Notes under the pieces: model-generated
Seen by the model: only the letters and a program-made list of their open reading frames with translations
Databases searched by the model: none
Told to the model about the DNA's origin: nothing
Part shown: piece after piece, positions 34,589 to 43,370 of the stretch
Position numbering within the stretch: position 1 is the first letter of the stretch
Layout of the letters: each line of letters starts with the position of its first letter
Origin: Sphingomonadales bacterium
GTDB lineage: Bacteria; Pseudomonadota; Alphaproteobacteria; Sphingomonadales; Sphingomonadaceae
Assembly: GCA_016721875.1 (NCBI GenBank)
Contig: JADKHG010000007.1
Location: forward strand, 70,442-134,441
Reading direction: 5' to 3'
Length of the DNA stretch: 64,000 nt
Made by a program: the position numbers and the translations under genes

Positions 34589-35561
34589 GGGGTTGCCTCG
34601 TAAACTTCGAATCTGTCTTTGCCAAGCATGCGCGCATCGCAAAGCGCCCATCGCTCATGCGCATCGGCAAGGCTGTCCAGCCCGATGTCGCCAAGGCACG
34701 GCTTGCCACCTCCTATCAGGATCGGGGCGCGATAAAGCATCAGTCGGTCCACCAGCCCCGCACGCAGAAAGGACGCAGCGGTTTGCGCGCCGCCTTCGAC
34801 GATCAGGCTGTTGCAATTCAGGCCAGCGACCTCTTGCGGGCTGCGAATGACCTCCCCACCCTTCGGGCGCTGTGCCGCTGCCGAGCATGACGCGGCGAGG
34901 CTACGGTTTTCCAGTCCCGGCAGGCGAACATCGAGTTTCGGTGCGTCGCTGCGCACCGTATTTGCGCCAACCAATATGGCGTCGCAGCGAGCGCGTTCCA
35001 GATGCGCGTGCGCGCGGGCGGCTCGCCGGTGATCCAGCGGCTGCTGCCGTCGGCCAGCGCGATGCAGCCGTCCAATGAGGTTGCGAGTTTGAGCGTGCGA
35101 TGCGGTCGGGCTTTCCCAATGCAAGTCAGCAGTCCGGTAAGGCTTTGGCGCGCCGCGTCGGGCAGCACGTCATGTTCGACCACGATCCCCGCAGCGGCGA
35201 GTTTCGCAAAGCCCTTGCCAGCGGTTCGCGGGTCCGGGTCGGTGAGTGCTGCCACCACGCGGGCAGGTCTGGCGGCGATCAGCGCTTCGGCACAGGCCGG
35301 GCCACGGTCGCTTTCATGCGCGCAGGGCTCCAGACTGACATAGGCGGTGGCACCTTCGGCCTTGGCTCCCGCCTGTGCCAACGCAACCGCCTCTGCATGT
35401 GGACGGCCGCCCGACTGGGTCCAGCCGCGCCCGATGACGCGCCCGTCTTTGACGAGAATGCAACCGACCGAGGGATTGTTGCCGGTCAACCCGCGCCCGC
35501 GCTCGGCCAGCGCGATGGCGGCGGCGAGCCAGCGTCGATCCTCGGCGCTCGCGGCTATTTG
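34573..35561 (-). CDS. ribD: Riboflavin biosynthesis deaminase/reductase (frameshifted near 35028)
   Basis: About 328 residues when joined. Deaminase half with zinc motifs GGRPHAEAVALAQAG and SLEPCAHESDRGPACAEALI. Reductase half LKLATSLDGCIALADGSSRWITGE continues, after adding one base (CCGGCC for CCGCC), as ARAHAHLERARCDAILVGANTVRSDAPKLDVRLPGL and SLIVEGGAQTAASFLRAGLVDRLMLYRAPILIGG. It converts the GTP cyclohydrolase II product to the ribitylamino-uracil precursor. Family members begin about 16 residues upstream of TGNNPSVGC; the frame there reads ERRWLAAAIALAERGRG-like residues but lacks an ATG, so the start is unresolved: TTG 35489 is the first start codon in the conserved part. Confidence 0.88.
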
Positions 35562-35986
35562 CCTGCTCCTGCGGCGGATTTGGACGCGGCCTTTTCGCCA
35601 GCGGCATCGGCGGCGGCTTTCGATTCGTTGCGGATACGCTCGGCCTCGCGTTCAATCTCTTCGACGTCCATGCCCATCATACGGCCGAGCGCCTTGTAAT
35701 TCTCACGCTTCTTCTCGTTGAAAGCATCGCGTTCGGCCTGCCGCTTCATGATCGCGGCTTTACTCTCCTCGATGGTTCGGCTTGCGGGCCAGCTTTCGAT
35801 GTAGAGCACTTGCGGTGGTGGTGGCTTAGACTTGGCCTTGGCGTCCATGTAAAAGGTTACCACCATGATCATCGCGGGCAGGCAGGCGGCGATCAGGATC
35901 AGCGGGCTGTTCCTTTGCCCGTCGCGAAGGACGCTGAGCAAATCCTTGCCGGCGCGGCGCGGAGAGATGTCGCGGAAAAATGCCAT
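35555..35986 (-). CDS. Conserved hypothetical inner-membrane protein
   Basis: 143 residues. One membrane helix (SPLILIAACLPAMIMVVTFYM) near residue 27-47 after a basic N-terminus, then a P-rich linker and an alpha-helical charged tail, ESKAAIMKRQAERDAFNEKKRENYKALGRMMGMDVEEIEREAERIRNESK, that likely forms a coiled coil, and an A/K-rich end. No known function recognised. It directly precedes ribD on the same strand and follows the TonB-like gene by 63 bp; the arrangement is common in sphingomonads, from memory. Confidence 0.7.
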   Translation of the reverse strand: MAFFRDISPRRAGKDLLSVLRDGQRNSPLILIAACLPAMIMVVTFYMDAKAKSKPPPPQVLYIESWPASRTIEESKAAIMKRQAERDAFNEKKRENYKALGRMMGMDVEEIEREAERIRNESKAAADAAGEKAASKSAAGAGK

Positions 35987-36049
35987 GGCCTGCCTTTACG
36001 GGCTGCGACGGGATATTTCCAGTGCCATGCTCACCGCGCCGTTTGATCA

Positions 36050-36718
36050 TCATTTGATCGTGAAATGCACGGTCAACGTCTGCCAATCCTCGACAGCTTC
36101 GCCGCCACGCATTGCCGGCTTGAAACGCCAGGCCTTGAGTGCGTGGCGTGCGCTCGCTTCGCCAAAGTCGGGATGCGTTGCGCGCACCACCTGCGCCTCG
36201 CGGACGCGGCCATCGGTACCGATCAGCACTTTGATCACCGCATTGCCTTCTATCTCGCGGTTGAGCATCCGCACCGGATAGTCCGGCTGAAAACGGTCGG
36301 CAAAACGCGGGTCGCGGGTTGCTGCCTTGAAGGGGGCAGGGGGTGGGTCTTTGATTACGGGCGGGTCGATTGTGCCGGAACCGCTGCCGGTATCGGCGAT
36401 GCCGCCGCCGGTATCAGTGATCGTGCCGGGGTCATCGCGGGTAACCGTTGGCCCGTCTTTCTTGTCGATCTGAGTGTCGTTGATCGGGTCGGGAGTATAG
36501 ATCGGGTCGGACTTTATCTTTTCATCGGTCCGCGGCTGCTTGACTGGGTCAGGCACTTTCTTGTCGGGGACATCGAAGGTCTTGATGTCAGGCCCTTTGG
36601 TGCGTGGCCCCACAACCATCGGCGACAGCATCACTGCTGCAATGATCGACCCGTTGATCAGCAGCGCCATTCCCATCGTTGCCGGATTGGCGCGTTTTTG
36701 CTCGCTTGCATAACTCAT
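36050..36718 (-). CDS. tonB: TonB-family energy-transducing protein
   Basis: 222 residues from the ATG at 36718, preceded by GGAGAGGAG. One N-terminal membrane helix (GMALLINGSIIAAVMLSPMVV), a long P/D/K-rich periplasmic linker (KKVPDPVKQPRTDEKIKSDP and repeats of D/T/G), then the TonB C-terminal domain: DYPVRMLNREIEGNAVIKVLIGTDGRVREAQVVRATHPDFGEASARHALKAWRFKPAMRGGEAV. It would couple the proton-motive force to TonB-dependent receptors. ExbB/ExbD genes are not adjacent in this window, so the partner complex is elsewhere or this is an accessory paralogue. Confidence 0.87.
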   Translation of the reverse strand: MSYASEQKRANPATMGMALLINGSIIAAVMLSPMVVGPRTKGPDIKTFDVPDKKVPDPVKQPRTDEKIKSDPIYTPDPINDTQIDKKDGPTVTRDDPGTITDTGGGIADTGSGSGTIDPPVIKDPPPAPFKAATRDPRFADRFQPDYPVRMLNREIEGNAVIKVLIGTDGRVREAQVVRATHPDFGEASARHALKAWRFKPAMRGGEAVEDWQTLTVHFTIK

Positions 36719-36885
36719 GACTGGCTCCTCTCCTCGGCGTGGCCACCTTTGGGAGCGGGAGTGAATCAGCCGGACCCATCGGCGGCCACTGTGCCATGAT
36801 ACAGAGTCACACCGACAATGCAATGATATATTGTATCACTTCGAAACGCGGTCGAGAAGCTCAGAACGAATGGAGAAGTTTGGAA

Positions 36886-37197
36886 TTAACTGGTAACTGC
36901 GCAAATCAGCGCCGACGAGCTCACCACTCCGACTATCTCGGGGTCCTGCAGCGCTTTGCTGCGCTTGACGAATTCTTCGATGCTCAGTTGCTGCGCCTTT
37001 TTGTCCTTCAGCTTGCTGAGGCCGTTGAGCTTGTTGAGCTGCCATAGCGACAGCCGATCAACCATCCGCCCGGCCATGCAGCTTGCCACCGGTTTCGACA
37101 GCCCGGCATCGGTCAACGCAAGACGAATGCGTGTTTCCGGCGTGGCGCAAGCCGAAAGCGTGGCACAAGCCAGAACCATCACAAGTGCGCGCTTCAT
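36886..37197 (-). CDS. Putative lipoprotein of unknown function
   Basis: 103 residues from the ATG at 37197, which overlaps the end of ppa by 4 bp. Lipobox ATLSACATPE. The mature part has DAGLSKPVASCMAGRMVDRLSLWQLNKLNGLSKLKDKKAQQLSIEEFVKRSKALQDPEIVGVVSSSALICAV, with cysteines that could pair. I know similar short lipoproteins beside ppa in sphingomonads but no function. Coupled to ppa. Confidence 0.7.
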   Translation of the reverse strand: MKRALVMVLACATLSACATPETRIRLALTDAGLSKPVASCMAGRMVDRLSLWQLNKLNGLSKLKDKKAQQLSIEEFVKRSKALQDPEIVGVVSSSALICAVTS

Positions 37198-37730
37198 ATG
37201 CCCTTTTCCTTTGCCCGTTCGACGCATTCCATGATGATGCGTTTGGCCTCTGTTTCGTCACCCCAGCCGTTGAGCTTGGCCCATTTGCCGGGTTCGAGGT
37301 CTTTATAGTGGGTGAAGAAATGCTCAATCTGTTGCAGCACGATCGGCGGCATGTCCTTATAGGTCACCACATCGGCATAATAGGGGAAGGTCTTGTTGAC
37401 CGGCACGCACAGCAATTTTTCGTCGCCACCGGCATCATCTTCCATCAGCAGCACGCCAATCGGGCGGCATTTGACCACCGCGCCAGCGACAATCGGCGTG
37501 CGCGCGACGACCAGCGCGTCCAATGGATCGCCATCTTCGCCCAGCGTGTGCGGAACGAAACCGTAATTCGCCGGATAGCGCATCGGCGTGTGCAGAAAAC
37601 GGTCAACGAACAGCGCGCCAGATGCCTTGTCGAACTCATATTTCACCGGCTCGCCGCCAATCGGCACTTCGATCAACACATTCAGGCTTTCGGGCGGATT
37701 GTCGCCGGCGGGGATCAGGTCGATACGCAT
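37194..37730 (-). CDS. ppa: Inorganic pyrophosphatase
   Basis: 178 residues, a typical family I length. Active-site signature DEDGDPLDALV-type is read here as GEDGDPLDALVVARTP, with EVPIGGEPVKYEFDKASGALFVDRFLHTPMRYPANYGFVPHT before it and KTFPYYADVVTYKDMPPIVLQQIEHFFTHYKDLEPGKWAKLNGWG after it. It hydrolyses pyrophosphate to two phosphates in the cytoplasm, driving biosynthetic reactions. The start ATG at 37730 begins MRIDLIPAGDNPPES, the usual N-terminus. Confidence 0.97.
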   Translation of the reverse strand: MRIDLIPAGDNPPESLNVLIEVPIGGEPVKYEFDKASGALFVDRFLHTPMRYPANYGFVPHTLGEDGDPLDALVVARTPIVAGAVVKCRPIGVLLMEDDAGGDEKLLCVPVNKTFPYYADVVTYKDMPPIVLQQIEHFFTHYKDLEPGKWAKLNGWGDETEAKRIIMECVERAKEKGI

Positions 37731-37870
37731 GGTTGGTCCTATCTTGGGAGAGCATTTGGGACAATATCGCGCGCCCTAGTCGATGATCGTGGCTGACGGA
37801 AGCCTGAACCGGACGGGAAGGGGTCAGACTTTGGTCTGATTTGATATTGAAGTTTGAAGTTATGATTTGT

Positions 37871-38009
37871 TCCCTCCCCCTTGTGGGGAGGGTTAGGGTT
37901 GGACTGCCGGGGGCAGTCCAACCCCGCGCTCCGCGTCTGCGGCTGAATATTTGTTGGCGATGCCGACGCATCGCGCCCCCTCCCCGGCCCTCCCCACAAG
38001 GGGGAGGGA
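37871..38009. repeat. Palindromic intergenic repeat, CTCCCCCTTGTGGGGAG family (copy 1)
   Basis: CCCTCCCCCTTGTGGGGAGGG (near 37872) is mirrored by CCCTCCCCACAAGGGGGAGGG near 37989, enclosing a GGACTGCC..GGCAGTCC hairpin. A related arrangement lies at 39990-40134. Such mobile palindromes are frequent between sphingomonad genes; this one fills the gap between ppa and the M61 peptidase. Confidence 0.75.
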
Positions 38010-38013
38010 AATC

Positions 38014-39945
38014 TCACTTCCGCCTAGCCTCCAACAACAGGTCCAACCCCGAAACCGCAGTCCCCACCTTTTCCAGATGCGGGTAGCGCAGGCCGCCGGC
38101 ATAGCTCAGATCAACGGTGCGAAAGCGGTCGCCGCGCTGGATCAGCAGGCTGATCGGGGTCTTGCCGTCCTTCGCCGCCTTGATCGCGTCGTTCAGCCGG
38201 TCCTTTGAATAGGCAACACCGCCCACTGCCAAAATCTTGCCATCGGCAACAATATCGGCGTTGAACGCGACCCCGCCCCATTGCACCGATGTAATCTTGC
38301 CATCCTTGTCGAGCATCATCCCAAGCGAATGGGTGAGGTCGAGATTATTGCCTTCCTTCATCCGCTCTTTGTCAAAGATATTGGGCTCGTCTTTCCACAC
38401 CAGCCGGTATCCGCCCAGCTCAAATCCCTTGACCGGCGCGGGCTGGCCGGGTTGGCGCAGGCGTTTGTCGAGGAAAGCGGCCCAGTCATAGGGCTGCACG
38501 CCGTTCAGCGTGCGCACTACTTCGTCAAAATTATAGGGCAAGGTCCCCCAATCGCCGTTCCGCACGCCGAAAAATGTTTTGGCGAAATCGTCGAGCGATT
38601 TTTTGCCCTTGGACAATTGGCGGATGGTCATGTCGGCCTCGAGCCAGACCAGCGAACCTTCATTATAATAATCCTCACCGCGCGCCTGGCTGGTAAAGGG
38701 TTTGGCCTTGCGCGCTGCAAAAACCGGATCGTGGGTGGTGTCCTCGACCGAGCGCCAGTCGCGCCCCGGCAGCTCGCTATAGGTGCCGGCATATTTCGCC
38801 CATTCGGCCAGCACCATGTCCTTCGACTGCATTCCGGAACGCGCCGACAGCACCAGATCCCAATAGCTGGTCTGGCCTTCATATACCCACAGCAAATTAT
38901 CCTGCATCGGCACGTCATAATTGGGGGTCCATAGCCGGTCGGGGCGGCGGAACTTGCCGTTCCAGCTGTGGGTCAGCTCGTGCGGCAACAGCCCGCGTTC
39001 GCTGCCATTGTCATCCCATTCGGTGAAATAGTCGGTCTCGCGGCTATTCTCGCTCGATCGATGATGTTCCAGCCCGATACCGCCCATTTTCTCGGTCAGC
39101 GCGAGCAGAAATTCGTAACGGTCGAAATGCTTTGACCCAAACAGGATCAGCGCCTCATCAACCATTGCCCTATGCGGCGCGATCTGTTCGGGCTTGGCGT
39201 GCAGCGCCTTGGCCTCATCCGCCCAGACATTCAGTGTTACCGCATTGCCCAAATCCCATTTGCGGTAATGTTTCCCCGCGAACATCGGGCTGTCGATCAG
39301 GGTTTCATAGCTGGTTTCGCCAAAGTCGATGCGGTTGCCGACGGTTTTCGCGCCATCGAGTGCCGCTACTCCGGTCCAACCCTGCGGCAAAGTGATCGAC
39401 GGACGAATGCGGATCTGGCGGGAGAAATGGCCCGCCGGGTAAAGCGACACCTGTTCCCACTGCACATTCATCATTTCAGGCGTAACGACAATGCGGCCCT
39501 CATTGTCGCGGATGGGCGATGTGAACTGGAATTCGGCCTCCACCTCGCTGGCGTCTGCGGGCAGATCGATGTGAAAGGCATAGACGTTGAGCGGATCGCG
39601 CTCCCATTTGAGCAACGCTCCGCCGCTGCGGAATTTCAATCCCGTCAATTCTGCCAGAGCACCGCGCGGGCCGTGCTTTCCGGGCAACCATTTGGGGTAA
39701 AGCAAAGTCAGCGTCTTGCCGCCTTGCGCAGGGATGGTCTGTCTGACGCGGAAGATCGCGCGCGCCGTATCGGTCGCATCGACTTCCAGCCGCATCACCC
39801 CGGGATAGGGCGTGTCGGCGGGCGCCGGGAAGTTCATTTGAGGCGGTGCAGGCTGTGGCGCGCTGTTCTGGGCACTGTTCTGGGCAAGGGTTGGCGAGGC
39901 AAGGGTGAACGCCGCGATGGCGGCAAGGGTGAGGCGTGACGACAT
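38014..39945 (-). CDS. M61-family glycyl aminopeptidase-like metalloprotease
   Basis: 643 residues from the ATG at 39945. Signal peptide LTLAAIAAFTLASPTLAQ, then the N-terminal beta-domain of M61 (LEVDATDTARAIFRVRQTIPAQGG), a zinc site HELTHSWNGKFRRPDRLWTP with downstream E in WVYEGQTSYWDLVLSAR, and GGIGLEHHRSSENSRE. The C-terminal region IQRGDRFRTVDLSYAGGLRYPHLE includes a PDZ-like fold. M61 enzymes are exported peptidases active on glycine or alanine amino termini. No partner gene is adjacent. Its start is separated from hisS by a palindromic repeat. Confidence 0.88.
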   Translation of the reverse strand: MSSRLTLAAIAAFTLASPTLAQNSAQNSAPQPAPPQMNFPAPADTPYPGVMRLEVDATDTARAIFRVRQTIPAQGGKTLTLLYPKWLPGKHGPRGALAELTGLKFRSGGALLKWERDPLNVYAFHIDLPADASEVEAEFQFTSPIRDNEGRIVVTPEMMNVQWEQVSLYPAGHFSRQIRIRPSITLPQGWTGVAALDGAKTVGNRIDFGETSYETLIDSPMFAGKHYRKWDLGNAVTLNVWADEAKALHAKPEQIAPHRAMVDEALILFGSKHFDRYEFLLALTEKMGGIGLEHHRSSENSRETDYFTEWDDNGSERGLLPHELTHSWNGKFRRPDRLWTPNYDVPMQDNLLWVYEGQTSYWDLVLSARSGMQSKDMVLAEWAKYAGTYSELPGRDWRSVEDTTHDPVFAARKAKPFTSQARGEDYYNEGSLVWLEADMTIRQLSKGKKSLDDFAKTFFGVRNGDWGTLPYNFDEVVRTLNGVQPYDWAAFLDKRLRQPGQPAPVKGFELGGYRLVWKDEPNIFDKERMKEGNNLDLTHSLGMMLDKDGKITSVQWGGVAFNADIVADGKILAVGGVAYSKDRLNDAIKAAKDGKTPISLLIQRGDRFRTVDLSYAGGLRYPHLEKVGTAVSGLDLLLEARRK

Positions 39946-39989
39946 AATCGGTTTGTGCCGCGCAATTTTCGGAAGGTCTAGTGTATTTC

Positions 39990-40134
39990 TCCCTCCCCCA
40001 TGTGGGGAGGGCAGGGTTGGGGGCGCGTCGCGTCTGCGACGCAACAGGATTGTGCGCTTGAAGTCCAAGCAAGAGTCTTTTGGACGGCAGACGCCGTCCG
40101 CCCCACCCAACCCCTCCCCACAAGGGGGAGGGGC
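39990..40134. repeat. Palindromic intergenic repeat, CTCCCCCTTGTGGGGAG family (copy 2)
   Basis: CCCTCCCCCATGTGGGGAGGG (39990-40010) is mirrored by CCCCTCCCCACAAGGGGGAGG near 40111-40131, with a GCGTCGCGTCTGCGACGC hairpin between them. Same family as 37871-38009; it occupies the gap between the M61 peptidase and hisS. Confidence 0.75.
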
Positions 40135-40184
40135 TAATCCTCCTATTCCCCCCCTAAATAAAACCCGCTAGGGCGCTTGCCGAT

Positions 40185-41432
40185 ATGGCAAAGATACAGA
40201 CCCCCCAGCCCGTGCGCGGCACGCAGGATATGTTTGGCGAAACCGAGGAACGGTTCGCGCATGTCGTCTCGACCTTTGAACGGGTGCGGCGGCTTTACGG
40301 GTTCAAGGGGCTGCAACTGCCGGTGATCGAACCGACCGCGGTTTTTGCGCGCAGTCTGGGTGAGGCGACTGATGTTGTTTCGAAGGAAATGTACAGCTTC
40401 GAGGATCGCGGTGGCGACAGCATCACGTTGCGACCCGAATTTACGGCGGGTATCGCGCGGGCTTATTTGACCAATGGCTGGCAACAGCACGCCCCGATGA
40501 AGGTTACGGCGCACGGCCCGCTGTTTCGTTACGAACGCCCGCAAAAGGGCCGCTATCGCCAGTTCCATCAGATTGATGCCGAGATAATTGGCGCGGCCGA
40601 ACCGGCGGCGGATGTCGAACTGCTCGTGATGGCCGACCAGTTGCTGTACGAATTGGGGATCAAGGAAGGCGTGACGCTGGAATTGAACACGCTTGGTGAT
40701 GCGGAGAGCCGCGATGCCTGGCGCGCGGCGCTGGTCGTCTATTTCACCGACCACCGCGATGTGTTGTCAGAGGACAGCCTTGCCCGGCTGGAAAAAAACC
40801 CGCTGCGCATCCTCGACAGCAAAGACCCCGATGATCGCGGCGTCGCCCATGCAGCCCCGAAGATCGACGAATTTTTGAGCGGCGAGGCGCAGGATTTCTT
40901 TGGCGCAGTAACGGCGGGACTGGACGCAGCAGGCGTCGCCTGGACCCGCAATGCAAAGCTGGTGCGCGGCCTCGATTACTACCGCCACACCGCGTTCGAA
41001 TTCACCACCGACCGGCTCGGTGCGCAGGGGACTGTGCTCGGCGGTGGGCGTTATGACGGGTTGATTGAGAATCTCGGCGGGCCTGCCACGCCAGCGGTCG
41101 GCTGGGCTGCGGGGATTGAGCGGTTGGCGATGTTGGTGGATAACTGGTTTCCTGTTCGCACAGAGGTTGCAGTCGTGGCGGAACATTCAGAGCGTGAAGT
41201 CGAAGCTGTTTCGCTGACAACCATGTACCGAAGGGCCGGATTTCAGGCCGAGCAGTTTATTACCGGAAGTCCTCGTAAACGGTACGACCGTGCTAAAAAA
41301 ATTGAACCTGCCATTTTGATATCACTAGATTTACGAGATGGTGTCAGGTCACATAGCCTAAACCTTCTCGATCAGGGATACGAAAGAGTTGGCGATGTCA
41401 CTTCGGCGTTCGATAGTTTTTACATCGGGTAA
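40185..41432 (+). CDS. hisS: Histidyl-tRNA synthetase
   Basis: 415 residues. Class II catalytic core with QPVRGTQDMFGETEERF, motif 2 KVTAHGPLFRYERPQKGRYRQFHQIDAEIIG, histidine motifs LVRGLDYYRHTAFEF and GTVLGGGRYDGLIENLGG. The anticodon-binding domain TEVAVVAEHSEREVEAVSLTTMYRRAGFQAEQFITGSPRKRYDRAKKIEPAILISLDLRD follows. The last 270 bases (from about 41160) are visibly more AT-rich than the rest of the gene. It charges tRNA-His in the cytoplasm. It precedes prfA with a repeat-filled 423-bp gap. Confidence 0.95.
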   Translation: MAKIQTPQPVRGTQDMFGETEERFAHVVSTFERVRRLYGFKGLQLPVIEPTAVFARSLGEATDVVSKEMYSFEDRGGDSITLRPEFTAGIARAYLTNGWQQHAPMKVTAHGPLFRYERPQKGRYRQFHQIDAEIIGAAEPAADVELLVMADQLLYELGIKEGVTLELNTLGDAESRDAWRAALVVYFTDHRDVLSEDSLARLEKNPLRILDSKDPDDRGVAHAAPKIDEFLSGEAQDFFGAVTAGLDAAGVAWTRNAKLVRGLDYYRHTAFEFTTDRLGAQGTVLGGGRYDGLIENLGGPATPAVGWAAGIERLAMLVDNWFPVRTEVAVVAEHSEREVEAVSLTTMYRRAGFQAEQFITGSPRKRYDRAKKIEPAILISLDLRDGVRSHSLNLLDQGYERVGDVTSAFDSFYIG

Positions 41433-41855
41433 AACGAAATCAATGCAACTAATCAAACACCGTCACCCTGAACTTGTTTCAGGGTCCATTTCGCCTCTCA
41501 CTCCTTCGGCCTCGGCGGCACGATGGATGCTGAAACAAGTTCAGCATGACGATTCGGGAGATGTCGGGCGCAACCCCTTCGCGCCTTCGCGTCTTCGCGT
41601 GAACCCACTTTCTCGTCACCCCCGCGAAGGCTGGGGTCCATCACCCGCGCTATATTTTCGCGCAGAGGCGCAGAGGCGCAAAGGAGTCTCTCTGCGTCTC
41701 TGCGCCTCTGCGCGAACAAAATTTTTGGGTAAACTTGCAGGGCAGGGGTTGGATTCCCGCTTTCGCGGGAATGACGAAGTGTTTGTGAACAGCGCAGTTC
41801 CTTTCGCGTCTTTGTGTGTTGACCTTCGGTCGCCTGCGGCCCGTGTGAACCAAAA
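41433..41855. repeat. Repeat-filled intergenic region between hisS and prfA
   Basis: At least three palindromic elements: CCTGAACTTGTTTCAGG with its mirror CTGAAACAAGTTCAGCATG (41461-41552); CACCCCCGCGAAGGCTGGGG with the distant TTCCCGCTTTCGCGGGAATG (41615-41779); and within it a dense palindrome of CGCAGAGGCGCAGAGGCGC against GCGTCTCTGCGCCTCTGCGC (41660-41716). No gene is credible here. Confidence 0.75.
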
Positions 41856-42935
41856 ATGACCCAAATATCCCCCCAACGCATCGCGCAGATTGAGGCGCGC
41901 TTTGGTGAGCTTGAGGCGCGGATGGCTTCGGGGACGATGGAGGGTGATGCCTTTGTCACCGCGTCCAAGGAATATGCCGAGATCGAACCGGTTGCCCGAC
42001 TGGCGAAGGAAGTCCGCCGTTTGCGCGCCGAAATGCTGACGCTGGACGCAATGGCGAAGGATCCGTCGGGGGATCAGGACTTGCGCGATCTGGCGGTCGA
42101 GGAACTGCTCGAGGTCGCGCATGCCAAGCAGTTGGCCGAACATGATCTGGCGATTGCGCTGTTGCCAAAGGATGTCGCTGATCAGCGTTCGGCCATGCTC
42201 GAAATCCGTGCCGGCACCGGCGGCGATGAAGCAGCGCTGTTCGCGGGGGACCTCTACCGCATGTACGAACGCTACGCCGCGACGCAGGGCTGGAAGGTCG
42301 AGCCGATTGCGATGAGCGCGTCGGATGTGGGCGGCTTCAAGGAAGTTGTCGCCTCGGTCACCGGTGCGGGCGTATTTGCCAAGCTGAAATTTGAAAGCGG
42401 TGTGCACCGGGTGCAGCGCGTTCCTGTCACCGAATCCGGCGGGCGCATCCACACCAGTGCGGCGACCGTCGCGGTGCTGCCCGAACCCACCGAAGTCGAT
42501 GTCCATATCGAGGACAAGGATCTGAAGATCGACGTCTATCGCGCCTCGGGCGCTGGCGGGCAGCATGTGAACACCACTGATAGCGCGGTGCGCATCACCC
42601 ATGCGCCAACCGGCATTGTCGTCACCTGTCAGGACGGCCGTAGTCAGCACAAGAATAAGGAAAAGGCGATGCAGGTCCTGCGCGCGCGTATCTATGAAAA
42701 AGAGCGCGACGAGGCCCAGGGCGAAGAGGCCGCCGCGCGCAAGGCAATGGTCGGCTCAGGCGACCGCAGCGAACGCATCCGCACCTATAATTTCCCGCAA
42801 GGCCGGGTGACCGACCATAGGATCAACCTGACGCTGCACAAATTGCCCGAGATATTGGAAGGCACAGGCTTGGTTGAACTGGTCGATGCGCTGATCAGCG
42901 AAGACCAGGCGGCACGGCTGGCAGGGATGGAGTAG
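41856..42935 (+). CDS. prfA: Peptide chain release factor 1
   Basis: 359 residues. PAT-type codon reading and GGQ motif are both visible (VYRASGAGGQHVNTTDSAVRITH with GGQ), plus EIRAGTGGDEAALFAGDLYRMYERYA and IRTYNFPQGRVTDHRINLTLHKLPEILEG. It releases completed peptides at UAA and UAG codons. Bacterial prfA is usually followed by prmC, the methyltransferase that modifies the GGQ glutamine; here it is followed by repeats and blaI-like genes instead, so prmC must be elsewhere. Confidence 0.97.
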   Translation: MTQISPQRIAQIEARFGELEARMASGTMEGDAFVTASKEYAEIEPVARLAKEVRRLRAEMLTLDAMAKDPSGDQDLRDLAVEELLEVAHAKQLAEHDLAIALLPKDVADQRSAMLEIRAGTGGDEAALFAGDLYRMYERYAATQGWKVEPIAMSASDVGGFKEVVASVTGAGVFAKLKFESGVHRVQRVPVTESGGRIHTSAATVAVLPEPTEVDVHIEDKDLKIDVYRASGAGGQHVNTTDSAVRITHAPTGIVVTCQDGRSQHKNKEKAMQVLRARIYEKERDEAQGEEAAARKAMVGSGDRSERIRTYNFPQGRVTDHRINLTLHKLPEILEGTGLVELVDALISEDQAARLAGME

Positions 42936-42960
42936 ATTTGAGGCTGAGCACCCCGTAACC

Positions 42961-43037
42961 GTTCGTCCTGAGCCTGTCGAAGGACGTAGCCAGCTGGGCG
43001 CAGTTGCGTCGTGCTTCGACAAGCTCAGCACGAACGG
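42961..43037. repeat. GTTCG..CTTCGACAAGCTCAG palindromic repeat (copy 1)
   Basis: GTTCGTCCTGAGCCTGTCGAAGG (truncated to its core GAGCCTGTCGAAGG) is mirrored by CTTCGACAAGCTCAGCACGAAC, ending at 43037. The same family occurs at 50127-50214. It resembles the short palindromes common in sphingomonad intergenic DNA. Confidence 0.75.
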
Positions 43038-43370
43038 AGCATAGATGTTTTAGATTTTCAGGAAAAAGATAATGCCTGGACGGGTTGGCGCGAGACCAGT
43101 TAAGCGTCCAACCCGTCCGTAGCATTGTGGGGTGTTGAACATCTATCCATATGCAGACCGCGTGCCAATTTTGCGTTGTTATGAAAAAACAGCGACTTGC
43201 ATGGTTATCGCATCGTTAACCTCCTTTTACCGTGTAAATTTCTCCGACAATCCACCGCTGCGTTTTGCCGAACCGGGCCTGTCGTTCGTCGAAAGTGCAT
43301 ATTTACAATTGTAATCGAATCGACTACGCCTGTAATCGAAATCGCACAAACATAGGTAAGGTGGTTCTGA
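43038..43370. other. Long leader region upstream of the blaI-like gene
   Basis: About 330 bases with no credible protein gene (a short frame here has no features). It is more AT-rich near 43290-43350 and contains the TTACAATTGTAA operator-like palindrome and a GTAATCG repeat, consistent with the promoter of the blaI-blaR1-like pair. Confidence 0.6.
43303..43314. promoter_or_regulatory. BlaI/CopY-type operator palindrome
   Basis: TTACAATTGTAA contains TACA-AT-TGTA (43304-43313), the consensus dyad TACANNTGTA recognised by BlaI/MecI/CopY repressors (family knowledge). It lies 57 bp upstream of the BlaI-like gene. A second CTGTAATCG half-site follows near 43331. Autoregulation is the likely meaning. 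Confidence 0.65.

Noticed and set aside
35555..35989. FMN riboswitch before the ribD-ribE pair
   Set aside because: I could not see the conserved RFN element pattern; the upstream space is occupied by the DUF gene.
37871..41779. CRISPR array
   Set aside because: The repeats are palindromic pairs with variable centres, not regularly spaced identical units, and no cas genes occur.
43132..43314. Small gene upstream of the BlaI-like gene
   Set aside because: Short, no family, unusual amino-acid mix, and it covers the operator-like palindrome.
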